This document shows positions 1 to 11,735 of a stretch of DNA of 64,000 nucleotides, piece after piece. Under the pieces are notes generated by a model, which saw only the letters and a list, made by a program, of their open reading frames with translations, searched no databases and had not been told where the DNA came from. This DNA is from Galeopsis tetrahit (taxonomy: Eukaryota; Streptophyta; Magnoliopsida; Lamiales; Lamiaceae). The stretch spans positions 18,602,881 through 18,666,880 of the forward strand of contig OY776122.1 in assembly GCA_963675135.1 (NCBI GenBank), written 5' to 3'. The position numbers and the translations under genes are program-made. Positions within the stretch are counted from its first letter, which is position 1. Every line of letters starts with the position of its first letter.

Positions 1-840
1 GAGCTAAAAATTCTTCAAGCTAAGTTTGAAAATCTCTCACATGAGTATGACATTCTTAAATCAAGTGAAGAGAGCCTGAAAATCAAGATGTCTGCAATGA
101 ATAAATCCTCTAGAGTAATAGAGGAAATTCAGAGCTTCCAAAGACCTATGGCTCAAAAGAGTGGATTGGGATTTGATCCATTCGAATCTTCACCTTGTCT
201 TAGTGTTGCTTCAACAAGTAACACTAAGAGAATCTTTGTAAGATCAGTGGCACAACAAGCTGAAAATGAATTAATTCAGCCACTGAATAAAGGAAAGGGC
301 AAAATACATGAGATGCCCACTCAAGTGCCTCAGGGAACTAGGCCCATACCTAAGGAAAATGCCAAAATCCCTGAACACAAGAGGAATGTTGTTCAGCAGA
401 ATAGACCCAGTGGAAGGGCAACTCATCTGAACAATATTCAGAGAAGTTGTCCAATGTATGTTCAGCCTAGGTCAACTCCCCTGAGGAAACCTTAGCTGAA
501 TAGACCCATGGTCAACTCTACTCAAGGGCACAATAAAATGAGACAACCAAAACCCTTCATGCCAAAGGGTAATGGTCATCTATATGCCCATCCTCAAAGA
601 TTCCCTCAAGTAGCATAAAGAACTCATAAGTTCAGGAGAAATGACAACTCTCCTGAAACTTACAGAGTCAACACTTTCACACACTCTTTCACAAAGGCAT
701 TTAAGGGAAACACAGTGTATGTAGATGCTAGAGTAAAACAACTTAGCCACCTTGAATCAATCAGGGTAATTAGGCAAGTTTGGGTTCCTAAAGGTACAAC
801 TAATCTCTCAGGACCCAAAATGAAAAGGGTACCTAAAGCT
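1..840 (+). pseudogene. gag: E1 gag, C-terminal part
   Basis: The frame is open from base 1 to a TAG at 493-495, meets a second stop (TAA) at 616-618, and ends in TGA TAA at 841-846. The protein matches the end of the gag of element A: a short coiled-coil-like stretch, a conserved motif around RSGLGFDPFESSPCLS, then a basic, Pro/Asn/Arg-rich tail. The zinc knuckle expected upstream is outside the window. Gag forms the particle and packages the element RNA. The two stops stand where element A has sense codons, so they are decay. Confidence 0.85.
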
Positions 841-846
841 TGATAA

Positions 847-3800
847 TTGCAGGTACCTATGGGCCACAAGAAGATGAGGAGTATGAGCAAAAAGCCAGAA
901 TGGTACTTGGACAATGGATGTTCAAGGCACATGACTGGAAACAAGAATCTCCTCACTGAGTTTATTGAAAAAGAAGGCCCAAATGTCACATTTGGAGACA
1001 GCTCACAAGCAACTACAAAAGGTTATGGTACCTTGATAATTGGTAATATCAAGGTATCCAATGTGTCTTATGTGGCCAGTCTCAAATATAATCTCCTAAG
1101 TATAAGTCAGTTCTGTGATAAAGGATATAATGTTGAGTTCTCAAGTGGAAAATGTCTAATCAAAGATAAAACTCAACAAACTCTACTGACTGGAACTAGG
1201 AGAGGAAATGTGTATTTTGGTGACTGGGACAAGTCTACTGATGCTGCATGTTTCATTGCCAAAAGCTCTAATGAACAAAGTTGGTTATGGCATAAAAGGC
1301 TAAACCATCTGAACTTTAAATCCATGAATAAGTTGGCTAGAAATGCATTAGTTAAAGGACTGCCTAATGAAGTTTTCATTAAAGAACATGTTTGTAAACC
1401 TTGTCAAGAAGGAAAACAGATCAAAGCTTCATTTAAAGGGAAACCAGTCATCTCTACTGAAAGTGTACTTGAACTGTTACACATGGACTTATTTGGACCA
1501 ATTTCCCCTGCAAGTATAAATGGTAGAAAATACACATTGGTTGTAGTAGATGACTTCTCTAGGTTCACATGGGTAGTATTTCTCCTTAATAAGAAGAAAA
1601 CTCAAGTCAAACTCCCTGAACTACTAAAGAGACTGTCAAATGAGAAAAACCTTAACATAATCAAGATAAGATCTGATAAAGGCACTGAGTTCATTAATTC
1701 ATACATCAATAAGTATTGCACACAAAATGGAATAGCCCATGAAACTTCAGCAGCTAGAACCCCTCAGCAAAATGGGGTAGCAGAAAGAAGAAATAGAACT
1801 CTTAAGGAAGCTGCTAGAACTTTAATTGCTGATTCAAGTTTACCTAAGAGGTTTTGGGCTGAAGCTATAAACACTGCATACTATACTCAGAATAGATGTT
1901 TGATTACTAAAGGACAAGGCAAAACCCCTTATGAACTCTGGAAAGGAAGATTGCCCAAAGTATCTTACTTTCACATATTTGGTTGTAATTGTTTCATTCA
2001 CAACAATGGGAAAGAGCAGTTGAAAGCCTTTGATAGCAAAGCTGATGAAGGGATATTTCTTGGATACTCCCAAATCAGTAGAGCTTTTAGAGCCTACAAC
2101 TGTAAAACCCTTATTGTGGAAGAAACACCCCATGTTGTGTTTGATGAATCTATCCTTGAGAGTAGGAACAAGAACTTGGATACTGATGAAATCACACAAA
2201 GGGCAACCAGACTGAGCTTAAAAGATAAAGATACTACATTCATAGATGTTGTCCAGGCCATACCTTCTGAAACCATTAGACTGGACAACACTTCTGAAGG
2301 CAATACTCCTGAGGCAAACCCCACTGAAGGAAATGATGAACTGAATGACCCAATCCCAGTTCATAATCAGGTAGCAACTACCAATGAAGAAGCAGACCCT
2401 GCTGAGGTAGTTAATGGATCTAATATTCAAGGGGGAAACATTAATGTTGAAGACATTGAGGACAACACCCCTGAATATGATCCTGAATTAGATCCAGCAT
2501 TAAACTTTCCTGAATTTTATGATCCTAGTGACTCAACCTTAGTAGAGGACAACTCTACTGAAGGGATCAGGAAAAGAAGGACTTGGTTATCTGACCATCC
2601 TACTGACCTGATACTTAGTGATCCAAGTATAAGAGTCAAAACTAGAATATTTCATGGTGAAAGTGCTTTGTTCTGCAACCAAAGGACATTGATGAAGCAC
2701 TTCAAGATGCAAACTGTATTACAGCCATGCAAGAAGAGCTAAACCAGTTTACAAGGAATAATGTTTAGGAGCTGGTTGACAGACCATCACATCAAGATGT
2801 TATTGGAACCAAGTGGGTGTTCAAGAACAAAAAGAATGAGAATGATGTGATAGTCAGAAACAAGGCCAGATTGGTGGCCAAGGGCTATTGTCAATCAGAA
2901 GACATTGACTATGATGAGACTTTTGCTCTAGTGGCAAGGCTTGAAGCAATAAGGCTATTATTAGCCTATGCTGCCCATAAGAGGTTCAAAGTCTATCAAA
3001 TAGATGTTAAGAGTGCTTTCTTGAATGGAGTACTGAAAGAATAAGTCTATGTAGAGCAACCACCTAGTTTTGAGATTGGAAACCAAGTCTACAGATTGAA
3101 GAAAGCTCTCTATGGACTCAAGCAAGCTCCAAGAGCTTGGTATGATACCCTATCATAGTTCCTCTTGGATCATGGTTTTGTCAAAGGAACTGTGGACAGA
3201 ACTCTATTCAGAATCTGTGAAGGAGATGACATCCTGCTTGTCCAAATATATGTTGATGACATCATATTTGGATCCCCCAATGAAAAGCTATGTGAAAAAT
3301 TCTCAAAGCTCATGCAAAGCAAGTTTGAGATGTCAATGATGGGAATGATGAATTTCTTCTTGGGACTTCAAGTCAAGCAATCAAAAGAAGGAATCTTCAT
3401 TAATCAAGCTAAGTACACCAGAGAAATGATTAAAAAATTTGGGTGTGCTACTAGCAAACCAATAAGGATCCCAATGAACACTAATTGGAAGATGGATCCT
3501 GATGAGAGTGGTGTCCCAACCAACTCTACTGAGTATAGAGGAATCATTGGTTCCCTCCTCTATCTCACTGCCAACAGACCTGACATCACCTTTGCAGTAG
3601 GTGTATGTGCAAGGTTTCAAGCAAATCCTAAGAAGAGCCATCTAGAGGCTGCTAAGAGGATCTTGAGGTATCTCAAAGGCACTGAAAACCTAGGCCTTTG
3701 GTACCCTGCTGATGACAACATTGAGTTAACTGGCTACTCAGATGCTGATTATGGAGGTTGCAGAATTGATAGGAAATCCACTTCAGGAACTTGTCAATTC

Positions 3801-4204
3801 TTGGGAAACAAGCTCATCTCTTGGTTCTCAAAGAAGCAGAACACTGTCGCTACTTCCACCACTGAAGCTGAGTATGTTGCAGCTGGAAGTTGTTGTGCTC
3901 AGATCCTTTGGTTGAGACAACAACTAAGAGACTACAATGTCAACTTTACTGAAGTGCCAATCTTCTGTGACAATAACAGTGCAATTGCAATCTCTCAAAA
4001 TCCAGTATTGCACACAAGATGCAAGAATGTGGACATCAAACATCACTTCATTAGAGACCATGTGGAGAAGAAGGACATCAAATTGGTGAAAATCCACACA
4101 GATCACCAAAAGGCTGATATTTTGACAAAGCCACTTGCTGAAGCAAGATTCTTTGAATTATCAGCAGAATTGGGACTTCTTGATCCAGGGAAGTTGGACA
4201 AGTA
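847..4204 (+). pseudogene. pol: E1 pol: protease, integrase, reverse transcriptase, RNase H (broken)
   Basis: Pol follows gag in the same frame after TGA TAA. The protease motif near 904 reads WYLDNGCSRHMTG, so the catalytic DSG triad is DNG. A GAG-pre-integrase zinc region (LWHKRLNHLN ... CKPCQEGKQ) starts near 1286. The integrase core shows MDLFGP, VVVDDFSRFTW, SDKGTEF and PQQNGVAERRNRT. Reverse transcriptase has IYVDDIIFGS near 3246. RNase H has YSDADYGG and STTEAEYVAAGSC and ends at TAA 4203-4205. Breaks are a deletion or frameshift near 2675 and stops at 2766 (TAG), 3042 (TAA) and 3156 (TAG). Reaction type and domain order are copia; the copy cannot make a full polyprotein. Confidence 0.92.
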
Positions 4205-4205
4205 A

Positions 4206-4946
4206 GCCCAATGGAGTTAATCAATCAAGGGGGAACTGAAAGTGATCTTCAGCAGACTTGGTCAAGTCTACTGAAATTCAGAAGAGATGACACTAATCTC
4301 TTTAGAGAAGTTGAGCAGGACACTTGTCCATGGAAGTTCAGGACATTTGTCCATGGGAGTTCAGGACACTTGTCCATGACATTTCAGGACACTTGTCCAT
4401 GTGGGGTCAGATAAGTTGTCTTGGCTATCAAACCAAATCTTGGTCTCTGATAAGCACCTATTTTGGGTAATCATTGCCTATGTTGATGGCTATCCCATTC
4501 CTCTTTAAGCCATCACCTTTACAAAGATTTAATTTGTCCCCTACCCAAAAAGTCACTTTCAATGCATTAAATGCCAAGATTTAACTCTTGTTTGCATTAA
4601 ACATTTCAAGCCACTATCCACCTTGAAAAACCCCCAGCCTTTAACTAATATTAACTTTCACCCACGTTTTGAATAAAAACAGTTTTCAAAACTATTCCAT
4701 TGGCTTTAACCGTTGGATCAACTTTTGGATAAATCCCCTGAAATTGATCTTGGCCGTTCAAACTAGATTTCCTCATTTGTAAACCCTTGAATTGCCTTAA
4801 GACTTACCTACTCAATGACAAACATTCATTTTGGAATATACTTCAAGTCTTAAGAAGCCCACAAACTTCATTTCTTCCCCACGCACTCAAATACTTCTTG
4901 AAACCCTAATCTTCAAACACTCTCAAAGCTTTTCCATACTCTATCA
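4206..4946 (+). other. E1 pol-to-env linker, non-coding
   Basis: This stretch lies between the pol stop and the ATG of the extra ORF. It starts with a short CAGCAGACTTGG / GTCTACTGAA segment shared with element A, then the 23-bp repeat array described separately, then A/T-rich leader sequence. It aligns by eye with the linkers in element A (24638-25174, continuing at 26805) and less well with B. No protein is supported. Its position suggests a leader or splice-acceptor region for the extra ORF, which is inference. Confidence 0.6.
4318..4398 (+). repeat. Four 23-bp spaced GGACA-nn-TGTCC palindromes
   Basis: Sites at 4318-4329, 4341-4352, 4364-4375 and 4387-4398 read ggaca-ct-tgtcc (the second has tt in the centre). 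They start exactly 23 bp apart and share flanking 'ttca' and 'atg' bases. Each is a 5-bp inverted repeat with a 2-bp spacer. Confidence 0.85.
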
Positions 4947-7900
4947 ATGGCACCCAAAGTTAGACCAGAGATGATGGTGGATTTCTCCAACAAAGAACTG
5001 GATGTTGACTTCAACTATCTCAGTAACAAAGCAAACCTCATCTTTGAACCAATAATCTCTTTCGAAAGTGAAGATCTTGAGGTTACTCCCACCTTGAGAT
5101 GGTTAAGAAGGGCTGGAATCCAGAAGTTTATGCAAGAAAAGCCCAGTTTTTTCTTAGAACACTACATGGCAGAGTTCTTTGCCTTCCTCAAATGGAAAGG
5201 AAAAACAACAAAAGGTGAAGTGACAACAAGGTTGTCATATGTTGCTGAAGGTGAAGAGGAGGAGAGATTTCACAAAGTCAAGTTCACTGCAGAGGACTTG
5301 GAAGGTGCCTTTGGATTACCTTCAGAGGGAAGGAATCTAGAATTCTATGGAAATGGCCATGAGAAGGAGATTGCTCAAGATTGGTTGCAGGTTCCAGGCT
5401 CTATTTCCTCAACCCAACACAAGAGAACTCTCAAGCCTGAGTTCCTCAATCTCTTTGAGGTGGTAACAAAGAGTTTGCTGAGCAACACTGGGAGTTTAGA
5501 ACAAGTGAGTTTTCCCAGAACTAGAGTTATGGCTGCAGTAATTGATGCAAGTGATAAATGCATCAAGTTTAATTGGAGAGACTTCATCTTGGGTGAGATG
5601 ATGAAGGAAAAGACCAAATTTAAAGTGAAAACTCACAACAAGGTGGTGTTGGAAGGAAAGCTCAAGTACTGCACAAGGGCAAGTCTACTGATAGAGAGGT
5701 TTTCTCATTATTCTGAGATGCAAACTTTTGAAAAACCTCTCCCAGCCCAGAAAATTATGTTCGGGAAACTTAGCAAGAAGTCTGAACAAAGGAGACTGCA
5801 ACTGGCCAAACCTGCTGAAGTAGAGGCTGAAAAGAAGCCTAAGTTAAAGAAGAGGACAAAAGCAAGGACTGTCAAGACAAAGAAGCTGTCTCAGATTCTT
5901 TCAGAAGAGAATTCTGGTGCTTCAGCAGAGGTGGATGAAGTTGCTGAAGAAGGAGTAGAAGTGCCCTCAGATTCAGAGGAGATAAGGGAAAAGTTCCCTA
6001 TGGTGGTGAAGAAGAAGAAAGGAGAAAAGAGGACCAGGGAGGTTGTCCTTGATGAGGAAGGAAGTGGGAGCAGTAGAGCTAGAAAGAGAAGGGCCAAGCC
6101 TACTGAAAGTTATTAGAGCTTCAGGAGGAGAAGACTTTGCAAGTTGCTCTAAGGGAGAGTAGAGCTGAAAGCAGAACTAAGTCAAAGTCTAAGTCTAGAA
6201 CCAACTCTTCTGGTTCTGGTACTCCAGAATCCAAAATCCCTGAAACTCAATGTTTAATCCCATATATTTTCCACACCATCAGCAGACATCAAGTCAGCTG
6301 ATCTTACACTCGTCTCAGGGACCAACAAGTGGTATCAGAGCCGTGTGTTCAAAAGACCATTGCTTTGATTTTTTGATTTTCGAAAATCTGCACTTTTTCT
6401 GTTGTTTTCAGAATTTAGCGTGTGAGTACACTTTTTAAAGTGGAATTGATGTTTTGAGCTAAAGTCCTACCCTAAAATATAAGCCAGTGCAGCCACTCAT
6501 AACATCTAAGCCAGTGCAGCCACTCATATATATCCATAGCTTAGAGAGAATTTCCCAATCCTAGCATGAGGCTAAAACAGATTGTAAGGGAAATTCTCAC
6601 CTAGTTCATATACACAAAACCCACCTTCTACCATAAAACCCTAGAAGTCAAGTTGAGTGTTCGTCACTGTAAAGAGTCCAAGTGCTCTATAATCACTTGT
6701 GGAGTGCAAGTGCAAGTGCTTACAATCACTTGTGGAGACCGTAGCAGTTAAGGAACTGGCTCAGATCTCAAAGTCCTACCCTTGGGACTATAAAGGTCAA
6801 GGCCCTTGTAATTTTTGGTAAATTAAAGGGATTAAACATCACGTGTGGACGTGAGAGTGGACGTAGGAACGTATATCCGAACCACTATAAATTAATGTGT
6901 TATTTACATTTCTGCACTTTACATTTCAAGTCTTTTCATACATATTTGTGCATAAAACGTTTTACACACTGTATTTAATAAATAGACGAGTATAATATTT
7001 ATGGGCACACTACAATTCCGCACTTAACTCCGATAGGTAATTAATCAGCCGACTAACTAGTCCTAGGCCCCTAGTGAAATCAGCGGACTAGTTACTTTGA
7101 AGAGTTAGTATATTTTCCACACCATCAGCAGACATCAAGTCAGTTGATCTTACACTCGTCTCAGGGACCAACACTCAACATCAAGAGCCCAATTCTCCTG
7201 ATACCCACAAAACCCCTGAAAACCAACCCATCACCCCCCTGAACCTAACCAAGAGATATTCTCCTGAGGGAGCTGCTCAAAGAGGCCCAATAGATGTGTT
7301 GGCAGATATTGCAGTAGATGAGTCAAGACTGTTGTCACCACTTGACTCATCCATGCTCAATTATTCAAGATTCTTAGAAGCTGCACTATTTGAGCCAACT
7401 CCCCTGAGCAAAACCACTTCAGATCCATTGCTCTCAAAAGCAACTGAAGCAACCATTGCTGAACCTAACCCTTCTGAAGCCAATCCTTCTGAACCCAATC
7501 TCCCTAAAGCCAACCCTCAAGCCAACCTTACTGAACCCAGAGCTAACTCCCCTACAACTCAAAGTCCCCATTCAAGTGGAGATGAGGAGAAGTATACCTA
7601 TGAAGGTATGCTAAGAGGTGGAGCTAGAGCTACTGTGGACAGTTTGTACCCCCAACTTGTTGAATTTCCAAGGTTACAACAACAATTCCATGATTTGAGA
7701 ACTTTAGTGGATGTGAAATACAAGACCATCATGGAGATTGCTCAAGTAATTCAAGATAAGGGTGCTAACTGGTGGCAAATTGAGGAGGGGAGACTACTAC
7801 ATTTTGCTGGAGTTACAAAGACAAGATTTCTTACTGATGAGGAAGTTTTTGCAAAATTAGTAGCTGATAAGATTGTTGATGAGAAGGATAGAATTGCTAA

Positions 7901-10556
7901 AGGGATCAAACACCCTGAAAGCAGTTCCAATGATGATGATTCCCATGATAATCCCTCAGATCCCACAAATCCCAACCCTCCTGGTCCCAAACAGCCTACA
8001 ATCCATTATCTCACATATCATAGGAAGGGTTTTGTTTTATCAGAAGTGTTGACCAAAGCTGGTGACACAGCCAAAGATGCATCAGCCAATGAAGGTTCTT
8101 CTAAACCCAAGGCACGACTTACTGATGTTGAGGCTCCCCTTTTAGAAGCTGGTTTGGTTAAGACCTCATCAGTGTCAGGAGAGTTGGATACTGACCAGCT
8201 CTTAACCATTCAGGATGACACAGTGGCTTTAGAGCCAAGCACTATGATCTCCCAACAACTTCCTTCTTTGAACCCTATTGAGGGTGAAGAAGCTACATGA
8301 TTATGTGAAGGAGTTGAAAAGGAGGTACTAGTTGCAAAATCAGAGGGAGTAGAGGATGATAGAGAGGTTGTTATAACTAAGATAGTGAGTGTACCACAAA
8401 ATGAGGGTGGTATAAGTGAGGAGGGGCAGGTTATTCTTGAAGTCAAATCTGAACTTCAAGAAACCCTTGAGGAGAGGAGGCCTGACCCTGAGTGTGAGGA
8501 CATTATTACTTAAGGGAGAAAAGAACAAGTTGAAAATGAGAAGAAGACTGCTGATGTATCCGAGTCTTATGAAAAAGAAATTGAGGGTGCTGAGTGTTTA
8601 TTTCCTAACACATTTGATCTTTCTGACATTGCAGGTGTTACATTTGATTAGATTTTTGCAGATGATTTCCTTACAGATGCTCATATCCAAGTTGATTCCA
8701 GCTCAGCTAAAGCCATTCTTGGAGAGCAGTCAACAAAGTTGGACTTGGTGGCTCACAAAGTTGAATTTGCACATGCTGAAACATCAGGAGCTTTGGATGA
8801 GCAAGGTAGAACCTTGACATCAGTTGAGATGAGGCTAACTGGCTCTGAAGATGTGGTCTTGCCTACCATTGAGGCCAGAATCAGTGGAGTTGAATCTGGG
8901 TTGCAAACCATCTCCACTGAAGTACAGAAAGCCAAGGAGAGCATGGAATCCTTCACCAAGGAGGTTAAGAAAGATCAGAAACTGCTGATAACCAACCACA
9001 ATAAGAATGTCAAAGCCCTGAAATTGGTTTTCAAGCAAGCACTTGGCAAGAAAAGTGCTATTCATAAGAAGAAAGCAGAGGAGATGAGACAGGCTATGGT
9101 GAAAGCTGCCTCAGAAAAGTTTTCTCAAGAGGTGTTGGCCAAAATTTCTGAATCTGCAGTGGCCAACCTCACTGATCTCCTTAAGGCAAACCTTGATACA
9201 TCCCTCAAAACAACCATGGAGGAGGTTGTGAAGCAGAAAATGAAACATGTTCTTGCTTTCTTAAGCATGAGCAGTGACAGAATGCAGAACATTCATGATG
9301 AGAATGTGTATCTGCTTGAGGAGATGAAGTCATTGAACCTGGCACAGTCCCTGATGGCAACTACTATGAGTGAGATCAAACCCCAGTGCTTTGATGATGC
9401 CAAAAAGGGGGAAAGGGAAAGAGCAAGGGCTAAAGGTGCCTTGAAAATTGGAGAAGGCAAGGGCAAAGAGAAAGTGCCAGAATCCAAGGGCAAATAGGAA
9501 GCAGTTTTGAATCTGGAAGAGTTAGATAAAGAAGAGCAGCTGGCTATTGCTCTAAAGAACTCAATGGCATCTGCTCAAGAGGAAAGAGCAAGACTTCAGC
9601 AAAGGCCTGGAGGAGAAGTGTCAGGTTTGGACAAGACTACTGAAGGTGTCCAAACTAGGGGAAAGATCAAGAAGGCCAAGGACAACAAAAGGAAAGCTGA
9701 GACCTTCAATGAGTTCCCTAATAGCCTTGATCTACCTGCTGAATTCAGAGTAGAGGAAGAAGTGCCAACTTCTAAGAAGGCTAAAGCTGCTGAAAAGGAC
9801 AAGATTGCTGAAGAAGACAAATATGCTGAGATTGTCAAATCTGCTGAACCTGTCAAGACTGCTGAAGTTCAAAAGAATGTAGAGATTCTGTTTGAAGAAG
9901 GTTTTGGAGCAGATCCAAGCAAAAAGACATCAGTGCTGGATCCATCAAAACTGTTTGAAGAAGGCTATGGCAAAGATGCTGAAACTCAGCAAAAACTGGC
10001 TATGATGAGAGCCCAAGAGAAGATGGATCTAATGGTAGAAGCAAACAGGGCCAGAGATAAAAGAAGAGCAGACTTTCAGAAGCCAAGAAGGAGAAGGGCT
10101 ACCTACAGCAAAATGAAGCCTCAACTGCTGATCCCAATGGACACCAAATATCCTCACATGGATAAATGGGTTCCTATCCAGCTGAATGACAACTGGGAAG
10201 AGGCCAAGAGGGAGTTTGTCTTTGATTACTATGTCATAGGCAGATGGAATAAAGAAGATCCCAACTTCACCTTTACTCAGTTCATGATTGACTATCATAG
10301 GGAACTCTACCAACAACTTCTTGCAGCTGCAGACATGGCAAGAATTGAGTTCAATTCCCCTAAGCCAATCATCTACATGCGCCCCAAGTTAGATGGCTTC
10401 ATTAACCAATCAAAGATTTTTCAAGAGTTTGTTGAGATCCTGAAGCTGAACAGGATGGTGCTTGGGCCTAAGAGTACAAATCAAGAGGCTATGGAGCTGA
10501 AGAAGAGAGTGTGGGCACAATATGGAATGGTGCCACCTCCTGAAGACAACTTCTGA
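4947..10556 (+). pseudogene. E1 extra ORF at the envelope position, interrupted
   Basis: It starts at ATG 4947 (MAPKVRPEMMVDF). The N-terminal block is conserved with elements A and B (LRWLRRAG, MAEFFAFLKWKGK, AFGLPSEG, FEVVTKSLLSNTGSLEQ, KYCTRASLLIERF), followed by a Lys/Glu-rich region. The frame stops at 6116 after a frameshift and is then split by a nested element (6251-7173). It resumes near 7296 in one frame to 10556, with stops at 8298, 8512, 8649 and 9495. Later parts are a Pro/Asn/Glu repeat zone, SGDEEKYTYEGML near 7577, a coiled-coil region (about 8740-9260) and a conserved C-terminal block (DKWVPIQLNDNWEEAKREFVFDYY near 10160). I see no signal peptide or membrane helix. Calling it envelope rests only on position; its function is unknown. 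Confidence 0.8.
6251..7173 (+). mobile_element. Nested LTR-element deletion derivative, TSD ctcaa
   Basis: The insert starts TGTT and ends AACA, and is flanked by a 5-bp duplication ctcaa at 6246-6250 and 7174-7178. Bases 6263-6327 and 7109-7173 are near-identical copies of an LTR 3' end (tatattttccac ... gggaccaaca). A methionine-tRNA primer-binding match (tggtatcagagcc) sits at 6330-6342, three bases after the first copy. The first LTR is only 77 bp, so most of it is deleted, and no gag or pol remains. Around 6850-6900 it has 'gtggacgtagg ... gaaccactataaa', like the A and B LTRs, so it is a third, short relative. A 22-bp tandem repeat (taagccagtgcagccactcata) lies at about 6480-6530. Confidence 0.85.
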
Positions 10557-11058
10557 AACTGGCTAAGTCCTCCTGACCCTTATTTGCCTAAGAATGCTGA
10601 ATTGGATGAGTACTTGCTCTTGATTGCTGATTTAGATGATATGGTCATCTCTGTTGAATATACTCAAAGACTGCTTAATCATGATCTTGATCTGATCACA
10701 TGTTCCTTTGTTTAATTTGACTATGATCATATGTTCAGTAGATAGTTTTTGCTCTGATCAAAACGATATGTAATTTCTCTGATTCATGCTCTGATATGTT
10801 TGTTTAACTATCATCATGCTTGTAATGCCAATGATTTTATGAATGATAATTGAGTACTTATGTGAATCAAAAGATAATATTTCACTGTCTCAACTTGCCT
10901 GACTTAAACCTGTTTGCACTTAAACAATGATTACACTAACATATTTTTTTCAGGATATTTGACCTAAGTCACATCTACTGAAGATAAATGTAATAAGTGT
11001 AGTCAAGTCACCTTTGCATAACTTGTATAGGTTTTGGCATCATCAAAAAGGGGAAAAT
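10557..11058 (+). other. E1 3' untranslated region and polypurine tract
   Basis: This is A/T-rich, non-coding sequence with scattered copies of TGCTCTGAT (for example 10750-10758 and 10787-10795). It ends in the purine tract aaaaaggggaaaa at 11044-11056, just before the LTR. The tract primes plus-strand DNA synthesis in LTR elements. The 'ttttggcatcatcaaaaagg' context is the usual Sirevirus one. Confidence 0.75.
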
Positions 11059-11735
11059 TGTTGGGAATAAAATGAGAAGTTTTGATTAAGATACCAAAAC
11101 CCCCTTAAGACATGCCAAATGATTAAGTCAAGTATTAAATGAACATGTTCTCGGAATGTTAGAACATGTAGCTTAAGACTAGTTGAGAAGCTGGAGTGTT
11201 AGGCAGCTCTTAGAATGATAGATGCACAAGTTGAGGGGGAACATATTCCTAGAAGATCACAAGAATCAAGTCCCCTCAAGGCTCAGAACTAAATTGAACT
11301 CAAATCTGCTAAATGCACTGAATGGACAACTATGCTGATCAAAGAAGCCCAGTTGTATAGCAACCTATCTGAAGATCACATGAACTAAACACATAATCAA
11401 GACTAAGTCCACTGATGTATATGTCAAGGATCAGAAGATGTGAGCAGCAGAGTTGTCTCAGCACACTTGTACCAGAACTATTGCAAGTCAATCCCAACTG
11501 TGCTGATAAGGTCAAAGTTACTGATATGAAGGCATGAATGCTCAAAGAAACATCAAGATACATGCTAAGGAAGAGAATGAGCCAAGTCATCTAAAGAGCA
11601 AGCCAACACTGCTGATAAGCAAACTCTGCTGATTGTGATAAGCAGAAAATTCCAAGTGATAAGGAATGTTGTCCTTATCATAGGACCAATCATCAGAAGT
11701 GATGTCCATGTTTGATCAAGTGAATTAATTCCTTG
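11059..11735 (+). mobile_element. E1 3' LTR, truncated
   Basis: It starts with TGTTGGGAATAAAATGAG and follows the element A LTR (16086 onward) with small changes through 'gatgtccatgtttgatcaagtgaa' (bases shown span about 11703-11726). Similarity is lost near 11735-11743, well before the TATA box, poly-C hairpin and AACA end seen in complete copies. About 1 kb of LTR is therefore missing. Confidence 0.85.

Larger units (their letters stand above)
1..11735 (+). mobile_element. Sirevirus-like Ty1/copia element E1, 5' end outside window, 3' LTR truncated
   Basis: The order is end of gag, protease, integrase, reverse transcriptase, RNase H, a non-coding linker, a very long extra ORF, a purine tract and an LTR that opens with TGTTGGGAATAAAATG. 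Integrase before reverse transcriptase is the Ty1/copia order. The extra ORF behind pol, and the 'catcaaaaagggg' purine tract just before a TGTTGGG LTR start, are typical of Sireviruses. The 5' LTR, primer site and gag start lie left of the window. The coding parts carry several stops and frameshifts, and the 3' LTR is cut near 11735, so the copy is dead. It resembles element A (16086-52820) along its whole length, as a diverged member of the same family. Confidence 0.9.

Noticed and set aside
4947..6116. Calling the extra ORF a true viral envelope protein
   Set aside because: I see no signal peptide, membrane helix or cleavage site in any of the four copies; only the position suggests it.
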